Shown here piece after piece: positions 6,425 to 12,562 of a DNA stretch of 12,562 bases. Under the pieces are notes generated by a model. The model searched no databases and was not told where the DNA came from. It saw nothing but the letters and a program-made list of their open reading frames with translations. The stretch spans positions 1 through 12,562 of the forward strand of contig JAIRLA010000222.1 of assembly GCA_031259795.1 (NCBI GenBank). Direction: 5' to 3'. The stretch's first letter is position 1. Each line of letters opens with the position of its first letter. Source of the stretch: Azoarcus sp. Lineage in GTDB: Bacteria > Pseudomonadota > Gammaproteobacteria > Burkholderiales > Rhodocyclaceae. The translations under genes and the position numbers were made by a program.

Positions 6425-7219
6425 CTATCCGGGCGCGCCCGCGGCCCGCCAGCCGCCCGCGCCCGCGAGCCGGCGCAGGAAGGCCGCGCCGGCCTCGCGC
6501 GCCGATGCCGGCGACGGCGAGCGCGTCAGCCCCGCCGCGAGATCGTCGCTTTCGGCCTCGCCAAGCCAGACGAGCGGCACGCCGACATGCCGCCGCACCA
6601 GCGCTTGCATCGACGCGAAAAAATCGCGCGCATCGGCGCTTCCGCGCGCCCGCGCCACCGTCACATGCAGCGACCCCGCTCCCGCCGCGGCAAGCTGCTT
6701 GATGACGCGATAGGCTCCGGTCGCCCCGCTGGCGCTGGCCTCGGCCACCAGCAGGCGTTGCGGCGCGGCCTGCACGAAGGGCGAAGGGTCCCGCGCCGAT
6801 TCGCAACCGGCATGGATCAGCACAAATCCGGCATGGCGATGCAGCACCCGCATGGCTTCGACCAGGCAAGCGCGGCGGGCGTCGTCGAGCAGCGGCAGGG
6901 CCAGCGCGGCGGCGGCGGTGGGCACCCGCCCGAAAAGACCGGGTACGGGCTGCAAAAGCCCGGCCAGCGTCAGGCGGCCATCGAGCATTTGCAAGAGATC
7001 GGGGCCGGGCGCCAGCCCGAGCGCTTCCGCGAGCGCCTCGCGGCCCGCGGCCTCATCGAGCAACAGCACTCTCTGGCGCTGTCCGGCGATGCGGCGCGCG
7101 GCCAGGATCGCATTGGCGGCGCGGTAACGGCCCGTGGCATAGAAAGCGACCACCGCCGGAGGGGTCTGGCGGAACAGGCGGCGCAGACCGGCGGCCTGAT
7201 CCTCGCGTCCATCGATCAT
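6425..7219 (-). CDS. flhG: FlhG/FleN-like flagellar number regulator with degenerate ATP site
   Basis: FlhG (FleN) is a MinD-like ATPase that limits flagellar number and stimulates the GTPase FlhF through an N-terminal DQAxxLR helix. That motif is clear here (D7-Q-A-A-G-L-R13). The fold is recognisable: a hydrophobic strand at 22-27, VLLLDE (51-56) and a C-terminal helical part. However, where KGGxGKT should be the sequence reads ATGRYRAANAI, with no P-loop lysine, and the later strand reads FVLIHAG, with His in place of the usual Asp. ATP hydrolysis is therefore unlikely. The length is 264 residues. ATG 7219 is chosen for its perfect AAGGAGG site and one-base gap after flhF; the frame extends further upstream but overlaps flhF. 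Confidence 0.85.
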   Translation of the reverse strand: MIDGREDQAAGLRRLFRQTPPAVVAFYATGRYRAANAILAARRIAGQRQRVLLLDEAAGREALAEALGLAPGPDLLQMLDGRLTLAGLLQPVPGLFGRVPTAAAALALPLLDDARRACLVEAMRVLHRHAGFVLIHAGCESARDPSPFVQAAPQRLLVAEASASGATGAYRVIKQLAAAGAGSLHVTVARARGSADARDFFASMQALVRRHVGVPLVWLGEAESDDLAAGLTRSPSPASAREAGAAFLRRLAGAGGWRAAGAPG

Positions 7220-7220
7220 G

Positions 7221-8816
7221 TCAGCCTCCTTGCGCCGCAAGCATCGCGCCCGTCTCATCGCCGCCGAGCCGCCATGGCGACTCGCTCGCCTGCGGGCGCA
7301 GGGCGCGATGCAGCAGATAGGCGCGGTTGGGCAGATGCAAATCCTCGGGCACGCGCTGGCCATTGGTGACGTAGCACACGCCGATCCCGCGCCGCACGGC
7401 GACATCGACCGCTGGCGCGAGCGACACGGCCTCGTCCACCTTGGTCAAAATGCAACCCGCCACATCCGGCCCGGCAAAGGCTTCCGCCACATCATCGAGG
7501 GTATCGCCCCGGCATGTGGCATTGATGAGCAACAAACGGCGCACATCGCCCGCCCCCGCGAGCATCGCCGCCTGCGTCATCACCATGTGATCGCGCTGGT
7601 TCATGCCCATGGTGTCGATCAGCACCATGTGCTTGCCGCGCAGCTCCAGCAAAGTCTGGCGCAGATCGGCGGCATCGCGCACGGCGAAGACCGGCACGCC
7701 GAGAATGCGCCCGTAGATGCGCAACTGCTCCTGCGCGCCGATACGATAATCATCGGTCGTAATCAGCGCCAGCCTGCCCGCGCCATGGCGCGCCACGAAA
7801 CGCGCCGCCAGCTTGGCGACAGTCGTGGTCTTGCCCACCCCGGTCGGACCGACGAGCGCGAAAATACCGCCGTCGTCGATGATTTCATCATCGTTCGCGC
7901 GCACCCCCAGGCGGCTGTCGAGCGCCGCATGGACCGCTTCCCGAGCCATGGCGGGCGAAACATCCTCGCCGACACTTTCGGCCAATTGTCCGGCGAGAAC
8001 GGAAGAAAACCCGGAAGCCAGCAGTTGCCCGAGCATATCGGCGCGGGCGGGCGCGGCGCGGCGCGTTTCATTCCAGGAAAAACCGGCAAGCTCGCGCTCG
8101 ATGATGCCGCGAATGCCGCTGAGTTCCTCCATCAGGCGGGCGTTGGCCTCCTGCAAGGCGCGCACGCGCTCGCTGCTTTCGTCACGCTCGGCCACTTTCC
8201 TCGCCACCCGCTCCGCCATTTTCTCCACCACCTGTTCACTGACCGGCGCGTCGTCCCGCGGGGACGGCGCCGCGAAAGCGGCTGGAGCGGGCTGGCGCCG
8301 TTCCGTCCGCGCGCGCGCGGCGGCATCGAAGCGCGGCGGCGAAAATGGGCGAACGAGCGGCTGGCGCGGAGCAGGGGAGGGCGCCCCAGCCGCGTTCCGG
8401 GGCGCATCAGCAGCAAAGCGGCGCGGAATCGCGCCCGCCGCGAGGCCGGAGAGCGTGACATGAAAATCATCGCCGAAGTCGTCGCCATGATCATCACCGC
8501 GGTCGCGGCCACTGTCTACGCGCGCGCGGGATGCGCCGGGTGTGGATTTTGAGATTGAGTTCAGGGGGCCACTGTCCACGCGTGCGCGGGATGCGCAATA
8601 CTGATCCTCGCCCCCCGATCCCCGATCCCTGCCCCCCGCCCCCTGATCCCCGCTGGAAGCGTGCAGCGTCCCGATCGCCTCGGGCGGCAAGGCAAGAATT
8701 TCCACCCCGCCCGCCACGGCACGGTTCGAAAGCACGATCGCTTCGCCGCCCAGTTCCGCTTTCAAGGCGCGCAATGCCTCGCGGGCGGTCGGGGCAAAAT
8801 AGCGTTTGACGTCCAT
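7221..8816 (-). CDS. flhF: Flagellar biosynthesis GTPase FlhF (SRP-type)
   Basis: FlhF places the first flagellar parts at the cell pole; it is a GTPase of the SRP/FtsY group. The N-terminal B domain begins MDVKRYFAPTAREALRALKA and continues to about residue 50. A long low-complexity linker (about 52-190) contains an in-frame DNA repeat. A helical N domain precedes the G domain, which has the P-loop GPTGVGKTTT (323-332), TTDDYRIGAQEQL (353-365), DTMGM (401-405, the G3 element) and TKVDE (458-462). At 531 residues it is longer than many FlhF proteins because of the linker. ATG 8816 is chosen because the conserved N-terminus begins there and GGAG lies eight bases upstream. The usual upstream neighbour flhA is missing. 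Confidence 0.96.
   Translation of the reverse strand: MDVKRYFAPTAREALRALKAELGGEAIVLSNRAVAGGVEILALPPEAIGTLHASSGDQGAGGRDRGSGGEDQYCASRARVDSGPLNSISKSTPGASRARVDSGRDRGDDHGDDFGDDFHVTLSGLAAGAIPRRFAADAPRNAAGAPSPAPRQPLVRPFSPPRFDAAARARTERRQPAPAAFAAPSPRDDAPVSEQVVEKMAERVARKVAERDESSERVRALQEANARLMEELSGIRGIIERELAGFSWNETRRAAPARADMLGQLLASGFSSVLAGQLAESVGEDVSPAMAREAVHAALDSRLGVRANDDEIIDDGGIFALVGPTGVGKTTTVAKLAARFVARHGAGRLALITTDDYRIGAQEQLRIYGRILGVPVFAVRDAADLRQTLLELRGKHMVLIDTMGMNQRDHMVMTQAAMLAGAGDVRRLLLINATCRGDTLDDVAEAFAGPDVAGCILTKVDEAVSLAPAVDVAVRRGIGVCYVTNGQRVPEDLHLPNRAYLLHRALRPQASESPWRLGGDETGAMLAAQGG
8507..8596 (-). repeat. In-frame 60-bp repeat, one and a half units, inside the flhF linker
   Basis: Two 30-bp copies (8507-8536 and 8567-8596) differ at two bases and are offset by exactly 60 bases. 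On the minus strand each encodes ASRARVDSG, and the unit reads ASRARVDSGPLNSISKSTPG (residues 75-94). Because 60 is a multiple of three, the frame is kept. The next bases (8609-8650) are a C-rich run with three GATCCC copies. This looks like a DNA repeat that settled in a tolerant linker. Confidence 0.85.
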
Positions 8817-9101
8817 CGTCGAATCTCCGGCTTTTTTTCCTGCGCACATAGCGCATCCTGAGGCCGATTATGTGGCCCGCCCCCGCGCCGGCGTGGCGGG
8901 AACAAGCCGGGTTTTCGGCGCTTATTTCCGCCCTTGCCGCCCCGCGCGCGCCTTTTTTCGCGGCGCGTCCCAAGGTCGCGGCTCCGCCCGGCCCGCCGGC
9001 TTTTCATCAGCTCGCGCTGTGACACGCCAGCCTCACGCGGCGCCCGTATCTCCGCGCGTGTCTTCGGGGCGGTTCGCGCCAGACTGTGAAGGAGATGACT
9101 C

Positions 9102-9140
9102 ATGACTTGGATCATGATGCTGATGAGATTCGATCATTGA
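9102..9140 (+). CDS. 12-codon ORF with strong ribosome binding site (possible leader peptide)
   Basis: The peptide MTWIMMLMRFDH begins seven bases after a perfect AAGGAG (9089-9094) and ends in TGA at 9138-9140. A 5-bp hairpin (9143-9155) follows at once. Another frame from GTG 9086 is longer, but its ATG at 9095 touches the AAGGAG. Upstream-peptide, gene-remnant and chance explanations all remain open. No plus-strand gene follows for it to regulate. Confidence 0.25.
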   Translation: MTWIMMLMRFDH

Positions 9141-9321
9141 TTGCAGAAGATCTGCGGCACGGAATAAAGGCCAGCTACGGATCGGGATCGAATCGTACGG
9201 AACCAGAAAATTTACAGAGAGGGGGGGAAGGAATGGAGCGCTTGTTCATTCTCCGCCGCAAAGAAAACAGCGTCGATGCGCTCCGTATGGAACGAAACCC
9301 GCTCCCGCCCCTGACGGGGCG

Positions 9322-9345
9322 CCCTCTCCCGCAAGCGGGAGAGGG
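9322..9345. repeat. Perfect palindrome with 11-bp arms
   Basis: CCCTCTCCCGC (9322-9332) and GCGGGAGAGGG (9335-9345) are exact reverse complements with two bases between them. Similar CCCTCTCCCGC palindromes are common as dispersed intergenic repeats in GC-rich proteobacteria. It lies 109 bases past the Spy-like stop and has no T-run, so a repeat fits better than an intrinsic terminator. Confidence 0.8.
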
Positions 9346-9453
9346 AATGGCGGGTGGCGGGCGTTTTGTATCGGGACGGCGGACGGCTCTTTTGAAATGG
9401 CTTATACCGTCCGCGCCGCGCCTCTTGTTCTTGTTTTGTTCGCAACCCCGTAT

Positions 9454-9984
9454 TCAGTCTCTGCCGCGTCTTTTTTCTTTTCTGTCGCCGTGGCGATGAT
9501 TGCCGTGACGATGATGCGACAGGAACTTGTCGGCTTCGGCATCGAATACCGTCTTCTGGGCGTCGCTCAATTTGCCGTAAAGCGTTTCGACGTCCTTGCG
9601 CGTGTCGGCCAGGAGACGCGCGTGCTGCTTGTTGACTTCTTCCGCGCGCTGCAAATTTTCGAGCACGGTCCGGGGCCGTTCGGCCTTTTGCCGGGCTTCG
9701 GCTTCTTTCCACACGGTTTCGCCGCGCGCCGTGATCGCTTTCTTGAAGTTGCTCCAGACCGGTTTTTGCTCCGGGGTCAGCGAGAGCGCGAGTTCGAGCC
9801 GCGCCAATTGCAGTTCCATCTGCCGGGACAAGTGCTCCTTGACCTGCCCGGGGGGCGCGCCGCGCCAGGCGTGTCCGCCATCGTCCCATCCATGCCCGCG
9901 CTCGCCATGAGCGGCGGCCAGCCCGCCCAACAGGGTGGAAGCCGCCAGCGCGGCGACAAGTGAAGCCTTGATCCAGGGTTTCAT
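9454..9984 (-). CDS. Spy/CpxP-like periplasmic protein, His-rich
   Basis: This 176-residue exported protein has a signal peptide at 1-25 (MKPWIKASLVAALAASTLLG..., cleavage likely after AAA) and two LTxxQ-type motifs, L69-TPEQ and L139-SDAQ, the hallmark of the Spy/CpxP family of helical periplasmic chaperones and stress sensors. The mature protein is mostly charged helix. Histidine clusters sit at both ends (HGERGHGWDDGGH at 26-38; HHRHGNHRHG at 157-166), which suggests metal binding as in ZraP-type relatives; that is inference. ATG 9984 has AAGGAG eight bases upstream; the longer frame to 10032 adds residues ahead of the signal peptide and is rejected. It is divergent from the two-component genes, like cpxP beside cpxRA. 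Confidence 0.85.
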   Translation of the reverse strand: MKPWIKASLVAALAASTLLGGLAAAHGERGHGWDDGGHAWRGAPPGQVKEHLSRQMELQLARLELALSLTPEQKPVWSNFKKAITARGETVWKEAEARQKAERPRTVLENLQRAEEVNKQHARLLADTRKDVETLYGKLSDAQKTVFDAEADKFLSHHRHGNHRHGDRKEKRRGRD

Positions 9985-10134
9985 GGGTTTTTCTCCTTGC
10001 TGTCTGTCAGTGGTGAGGTTGTCGCCGTCCAATCATTCCGGGCGGCGAACGGAACGTATTCAAGCGCAAAAACGCCTCTTCGATGTGTCCGCGAGGCGGT
10101 CGATTTGCACCGCGATGTCTCTGGCGGCGGCGTT

Positions 10135-10149
10135 GATACGCAAGGATAC
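10135..10149 (+). promoter_or_regulatory. 10-bp-spaced GATAC direct repeat, candidate response-regulator site
   Basis: GATACGCAAG is followed directly by GATACAAATC, so GATAC recurs with a 10-base period. OmpR/PhoB-family regulators bind tandem direct half-sites spaced 10 to 11 bases. It lies in the 227-bp region shared by the Spy-like gene and the response regulator, 62 bases before the regulator's ATG, so autoregulation or control of both genes is plausible. This is inference from spacing alone. Confidence 0.35.
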
Positions 10150-10157
10150 AAATCATT

Positions 10158-10180
10158 CGCGCATCCGCCTAAGATGCGCG
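10158..10180. promoter_or_regulatory. Perfect 8-bp inverted repeat upstream of the response regulator
   Basis: CGCGCATC (10158-10165) and GATGCGCG (10173-10180) are exact reverse complements with a 7-base spacer. It lies 31 bases before the ATG at 10212, next to the GATAC direct repeat. It could be an operator or a hairpin in the 5' leader of the message. No T-run follows, so it is not an obvious terminator. Confidence 0.45.
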
Positions 10181-10211
10181 GAGAGCGAGAACAACCGCAC
10201 CGGAGCTTCCC

Positions 10212-10961
10212 ATGTCCAACCAGGACCACATCCTCATCGTCGACGACGACCGCGATATCCGCACCCTGCTTGCCGACTACCTCGAAAAACAAGGCCTGCG
10301 CTGCATCACCGCCGCGGATGGACGCGAGATGCGCGCCGCGCTGGAGACGCATCGCATCGACCTCATCGTGCTCGATATCATGATGCCCGGCGAAGACGGC
10401 CTGACCCTGTGCCGCAATCTGCGCGCCAGCGGGACAGGCAATGCCAATACGCCGGTGCTGATGCTCACCGCGCGCAGCGAAGACATGGATCGCATCATCG
10501 GCCTCGAGATGGGCGCCGACGATTATCTGCCGAAACCCTTCGTCCCCCGCGAACTCTATGCCCGCGTCCGCGCCATCCTGCGCCGCGCCCGCGCCCTGCC
10601 TCCCAACCTCAACGCCTCCAGCGCGCCGGCGCGCGAACTCCATTTCGCCCACTGGCGGCTCGACACCGTCGCCCGCCACCTCATCGACGCAAGCGGCGCC
10701 ATCGTCGCGCTGTCGGGCGCCGAATTCCGCATGCTCAACGTCTTTCTCGCCCACCCGCAGCGCGTCCTGTCGCGCGACCAGTTGATGGAACTCACCCAGG
10801 GGCGCGAGGCCGACGTCTTCGACCGCTCCATCGACCTGCTGATCAGCCGCCTGCGCCAGCGCCTCGGCGACAACGCCCGCGAACCGGCGATCATCAAGAC
10901 CGTGCGCAACGAAGGCTACGTCCTCGCCTGCGAAGTCACCCCGGCCAGGGCCGCGCCATGA
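10212..10961 (+). CDS. OmpR-family response regulator
   Basis: This 249-residue transcription regulator is activated by phosphorylation from the downstream kinase. The receiver domain (about 5-120) has the acidic pocket DDD (11-13), phospho-acceptor D55 in LIVLDIMMPGEDG, T86 in LMLTARSE and K108 in LPKPF. The C-terminal winged helix (about 145-240) shows LSGAEFRMLNVFLAHPQRV, LSRDQLM, the recognition helix DRSIDLLISRLRQRL and the wing IIKTVRNEGYVLA. A GGAG ribosome binding site precedes the ATG. The stop overlaps the kinase start (ATGA), so the two are translationally coupled. Likely targets are itself and the divergent Spy-like gene. It resembles OmpR and CpxR types; which one cannot be decided here. 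Confidence 0.95.
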   Translation: MSNQDHILIVDDDRDIRTLLADYLEKQGLRCITAADGREMRAALETHRIDLIVLDIMMPGEDGLTLCRNLRASGTGNANTPVLMLTARSEDMDRIIGLEMGADDYLPKPFVPRELYARVRAILRRARALPPNLNASSAPARELHFAHWRLDTVARHLIDASGAIVALSGAEFRMLNVFLAHPQRVLSRDQLMELTQGREADVFDRSIDLLISRLRQRLGDNAREPAIIKTVRNEGYVLACEVTPARAAP

Positions 10962-12286
10962 GCGCCATGAAACTCCCCTGGCCGCGCAGCCTCTTCTCCC
11001 GCCTGATGCTGATCTGGCTGGTCGGCATCATCCTCGTCCTGGCCATCAGCATCACCATCTTCATCAAGGAGCGCTCGCAACTCTTCTTCAAGGGCATCGC
11101 CCAGGAAATCGCCTCCAACGCCGACATCCTCGACCCGCTCGCGCCGGAAGAACGCAACCGTTCGCTTGGCCGGCACGACCGCATGCGCGTGCGCCTGCTG
11201 CGCGCGCTGCCCGAACACATCCAGACATTCCCCGAAGACCACCCGCTGCTGGTGGAACTGCGGGAAGCCATGCCCGAGCGCCGCCCCGTCCTCTACGTCC
11301 TTCGCCACGGCGGCGACAACCGCGCCATGGAATACATGCCACTGGTCGTCGCCGTCAGCCTGTCCGACGGCACCCTCTTCACCGCCCGCCTGCCCGGCAA
11401 GAACCCCGCCCCCTTCGCCCACACGCTGCACGGTTCCGTACTGAGCGCCTTCCTGGCCCTCGTGGCGGGCGTCGTCATCCTCACCTGGGTCTGCGTGCGC
11501 ATCGCCACCCGGCCGCTTTCCCGGCTCGCCGCCGCCGCCCGCGCCCTCGGCGAAGACCCCGAACGCGCGCCGCTCGCCCTCACCGGCCCCACCGAAGTCA
11601 TCCAGGCCGCGGAAGCCTTCAACCAGATGCAGCGACGCATCTCCACCCACATGCGCGAGCGCACCCGCATCCTCGCCGCCATTTCGCACGACCTGCAAAC
11701 CCCCATCACCCGCCTGCGCCTGCGCGCCGAAATGGTCGATGACGAAGAACTCAAGGCGCGCATCCAGTCCGACCTCGACGCCATGCAAGGGCTGATCCGG
11801 GAAGGGCTGGACTACGCCCGCAGCATGGAGGCCCTTACTCCCGCCCAGCCCATCGAACTCACCGCCCTGCTCTCCGCGCTCTGCGGCGACGCCGCCGACA
11901 TGGGCTGGAACGTCACCCTGGACGGACACACCTCCGCCCCCTTCATGGGCCAGCCCCTCGCCCTGCGCCGCGCGCTCTGGAACCTGATCGAAAACGGCGT
12001 GAAATTCGGCGACGCGGTCAATATCGTCGTCGCCGAAACCCCCGGCGCCTTCCACATCACCATCCGCGACCACGGCCCCGGCTTGCCTGTCGAAGAGCGG
12101 GAGCGCGTCTTCGAGCCTTTCTACCGCACCGAAACCTCGCGCAACCGCGAAACCGGCGGTACCGGCCTGGGCCTGGCGATCACCCGCAACCTGCTGCACG
12201 CCCAACGCGGCAGCGTCACCCTGGACAACCACCCCGGCGGCGGCCTCGTCGCCACGATCAGCCTGCCGCGCGCGCCGCAGGCGTGA
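10958..12286 (+). CDS. Membrane sensor histidine kinase (EnvZ/CpxA type)
   Basis: This 442-residue inner-membrane kinase pairs with the upstream regulator. It has a first membrane segment at about 13-36, a periplasmic sensor domain at about 37-161 (no family recognised), a second segment at about 162-181, and a HAMP linker at about 182-235 starting RIATRPLSRLAAAARAL. The dimerisation box is AAISHDLQTPITRLRLRAE with phospho-acceptor His244. The ATP-binding domain has the N box NLIENGVKFG (342-351), G1 DHGPGLP (371-377), F box FEPFYRTE (385-392) and G2 GGTGLGLAI (400-408), so all catalytic boxes are intact. The start at 10958 (ATGA overlap) is chosen over the much longer open frame reaching back to 9935, which only shadows the regulator gene. 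Confidence 0.96.
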   Translation: MSAMKLPWPRSLFSRLMLIWLVGIILVLAISITIFIKERSQLFFKGIAQEIASNADILDPLAPEERNRSLGRHDRMRVRLLRALPEHIQTFPEDHPLLVELREAMPERRPVLYVLRHGGDNRAMEYMPLVVAVSLSDGTLFTARLPGKNPAPFAHTLHGSVLSAFLALVAGVVILTWVCVRIATRPLSRLAAAARALGEDPERAPLALTGPTEVIQAAEAFNQMQRRISTHMRERTRILAAISHDLQTPITRLRLRAEMVDDEELKARIQSDLDAMQGLIREGLDYARSMEALTPAQPIELTALLSALCGDAADMGWNVTLDGHTSAPFMGQPLALRRALWNLIENGVKFGDAVNIVVAETPGAFHITIRDHGPGLPVEERERVFEPFYRTETSRNRETGGTGLGLAITRNLLHAQRGSVTLDNHPGGGLVATISLPRAPQA

Positions 12287-12340
12287 CGCCCGTCCATTTT
12301 CCACCGGAAGAATTCGCCATTGCGAAAGCCGCCCCCCACC

Positions 12341-12462
12341 CTCGTCATTGCGAGGAGCGCAGCGACGTGGCAATCCATACGGCGGTTCAACCTTCCGAAG
12401 CGCCCCGGCGACTTGCGAGGCCGTCTGGATTGCCACGGGCCTGCGGCCCTCGCAATGACGAG
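12341..12462. repeat. Palindromic 'GTCATTGCGAGG' element, complete copy
   Basis: The left arm begins CTCGTCATTGCGAGG and the right arm ends CCTCGCAATGACGAG. Further inward, GGCAATCCA (12369-12377) pairs with TGGATTGCC (12425-12433), so the 122-bp unit is a long imperfect inverted repeat with a loop of about 47 bases. It starts 55 bases after the kinase stop. No gene is present between 12287 and the window end. Confidence 0.85.
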
Positions 12463-12467
12463 GGGGG

Positions 12468-12562
12468 CGTCATTGCGAGGAGCGAATCAACGTGGCAATC
12501 CATACGGCGGTTCAACCTTCCGAAGCGCCCCGGCGACTTGCGAGGCCGTCTGGATTGCCGCG
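12468..12562. repeat. Palindromic element, second tandem copy (cut by window end)
   Basis: It repeats the previous element with a 125-base offset. The central part, from GTGGCAATCC through the loop to CTGGATTGCC, appears identical. The left arm differs in a short stretch (GAATCAA in place of GCAGCGA). The right arm is lost at the window edge after TGGATTGCCGCG. Confidence 0.85.

Larger units (their letters stand above)
8817..9453. other. 637-bp region between flhF and the Spy-like gene, no convincing protein gene
   Basis: Open frames here are arginine-rich shadows of GC-rich DNA and none has both a ribosome binding site and a plausible product, except the 12-codon ORF at 9102-9140. The region holds a perfect palindrome (9322-9345), a small hairpin at 9143-9155 (GCAGA-AGA-TCTGC), and an 8-bp stem with a 20-base loop (9379-9386 with 9407-9414) beyond the 3' end of the Spy-like gene. 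The flhF promoter should be in 8817-9085, but I could not identify a consensus. No trace of flhA is visible. Confidence 0.6.

Noticed and set aside
5617..8552. Long plus-strand open frames opposite fliA, flhG and flhF
   Set aside because: Composition-driven mirror frames of clearly recognised minus-strand genes, without ribosome binding sites or domains.
8866..8873. Sigma-28-like GCCGATTA box
   Set aside because: It is on the plus strand, no TAAA box lies about 15 bases upstream, and no plus-strand flagellar gene follows.
9379..9414. Terminator for the Spy-like gene
   Set aside because: The 8-bp stem has a 20-base loop and no T-run on the minus strand, so evidence is too weak to list as a terminator.
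9935..10957. N-terminal extension of the sensor-kinase frame back to 9935
   Set aside because: It overlaps the response regulator in another frame and is Arg/Pro/His-rich; the ATGA start at 10958 with the membrane segment just after it is the natural start.
10916..12436. 506-codon minus-strand open frame opposite the kinase
   Set aside because: Gly/Ala/Asp/Glu-rich shadow of a GC-rich gene, without a known domain; the plus strand has all the kinase boxes.

Overview
The window is GC-rich proteobacterial DNA. It probably comes from a motile betaproteobacterium, perhaps Rhodocyclales-like. The evidence is a polar-type flagellar block (flhF-flhG-fliA-motC-motD), a DUF4124 protein, an OmpR/EnvZ-type two-component pair next to a Spy/CpxP-like protein, and palindromic repeats of the kind that read 'HCEERSDAAI' when translated. 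The assignment is an inference from gene content, not from a marker gene.

Layout. Bases 1-152 hold the right end of an ISAs1-like insertion sequence (last 45 codons of a transposase). A GNAT acetyltransferase gene follows on the minus strand (302-769). Bases 834-3256 form an accessory segment bracketed by two nearly identical 150-bp direct repeats. Inside it is a minus-strand, two-gene unit that looks broken: a small unknown gene (2334-2700, needing one frameshift and crossed by one TAA) and a TPR-repeat lipoprotein (1078-2319) with six 43-residue repeats and an in-frame amber codon in the third. A half copy of a palindromic repeat lies upstream. A small secreted DUF4124 protein (3357-3785, plus) ends tail-to-tail with the flagellar block.

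The flagellar block runs on the minus strand from 8816 to 3812: flhF, flhG, fliA (sigma-28), motC, motD. FlhF and FlhG set the place and number of flagella, FliA transcribes late flagellar genes, and MotC/MotD form a stator. Unusual points are an FlhG that keeps the DQAxxLR activator motif but has lost its P-loop and Walker-B aspartate, a 60-bp DNA repeat inserted in frame in the FlhF linker, a 15-bp tandem duplication over the fliA stop codon, and no flhA/flhB upstream or che genes between fliA and motC.

Bases 8817-9453 have no convincing protein gene, only a 12-codon ORF with an excellent ribosome binding site and a perfect palindrome. A His-rich Spy/CpxP-like periplasmic protein (9454-9984, minus) is divergent from a response regulator (10212-10961) and its overlapping sensor kinase (10958-12286). 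This layout resembles CpxP/CpxRA and suggests an envelope-stress or metal-stress circuit. Their shared 227-bp intergenic region has a 10-bp-spaced direct repeat and a perfect inverted repeat, both good operator candidates. The window closes with two tandem copies of a 120-bp palindromic element, the second cut by the window end.
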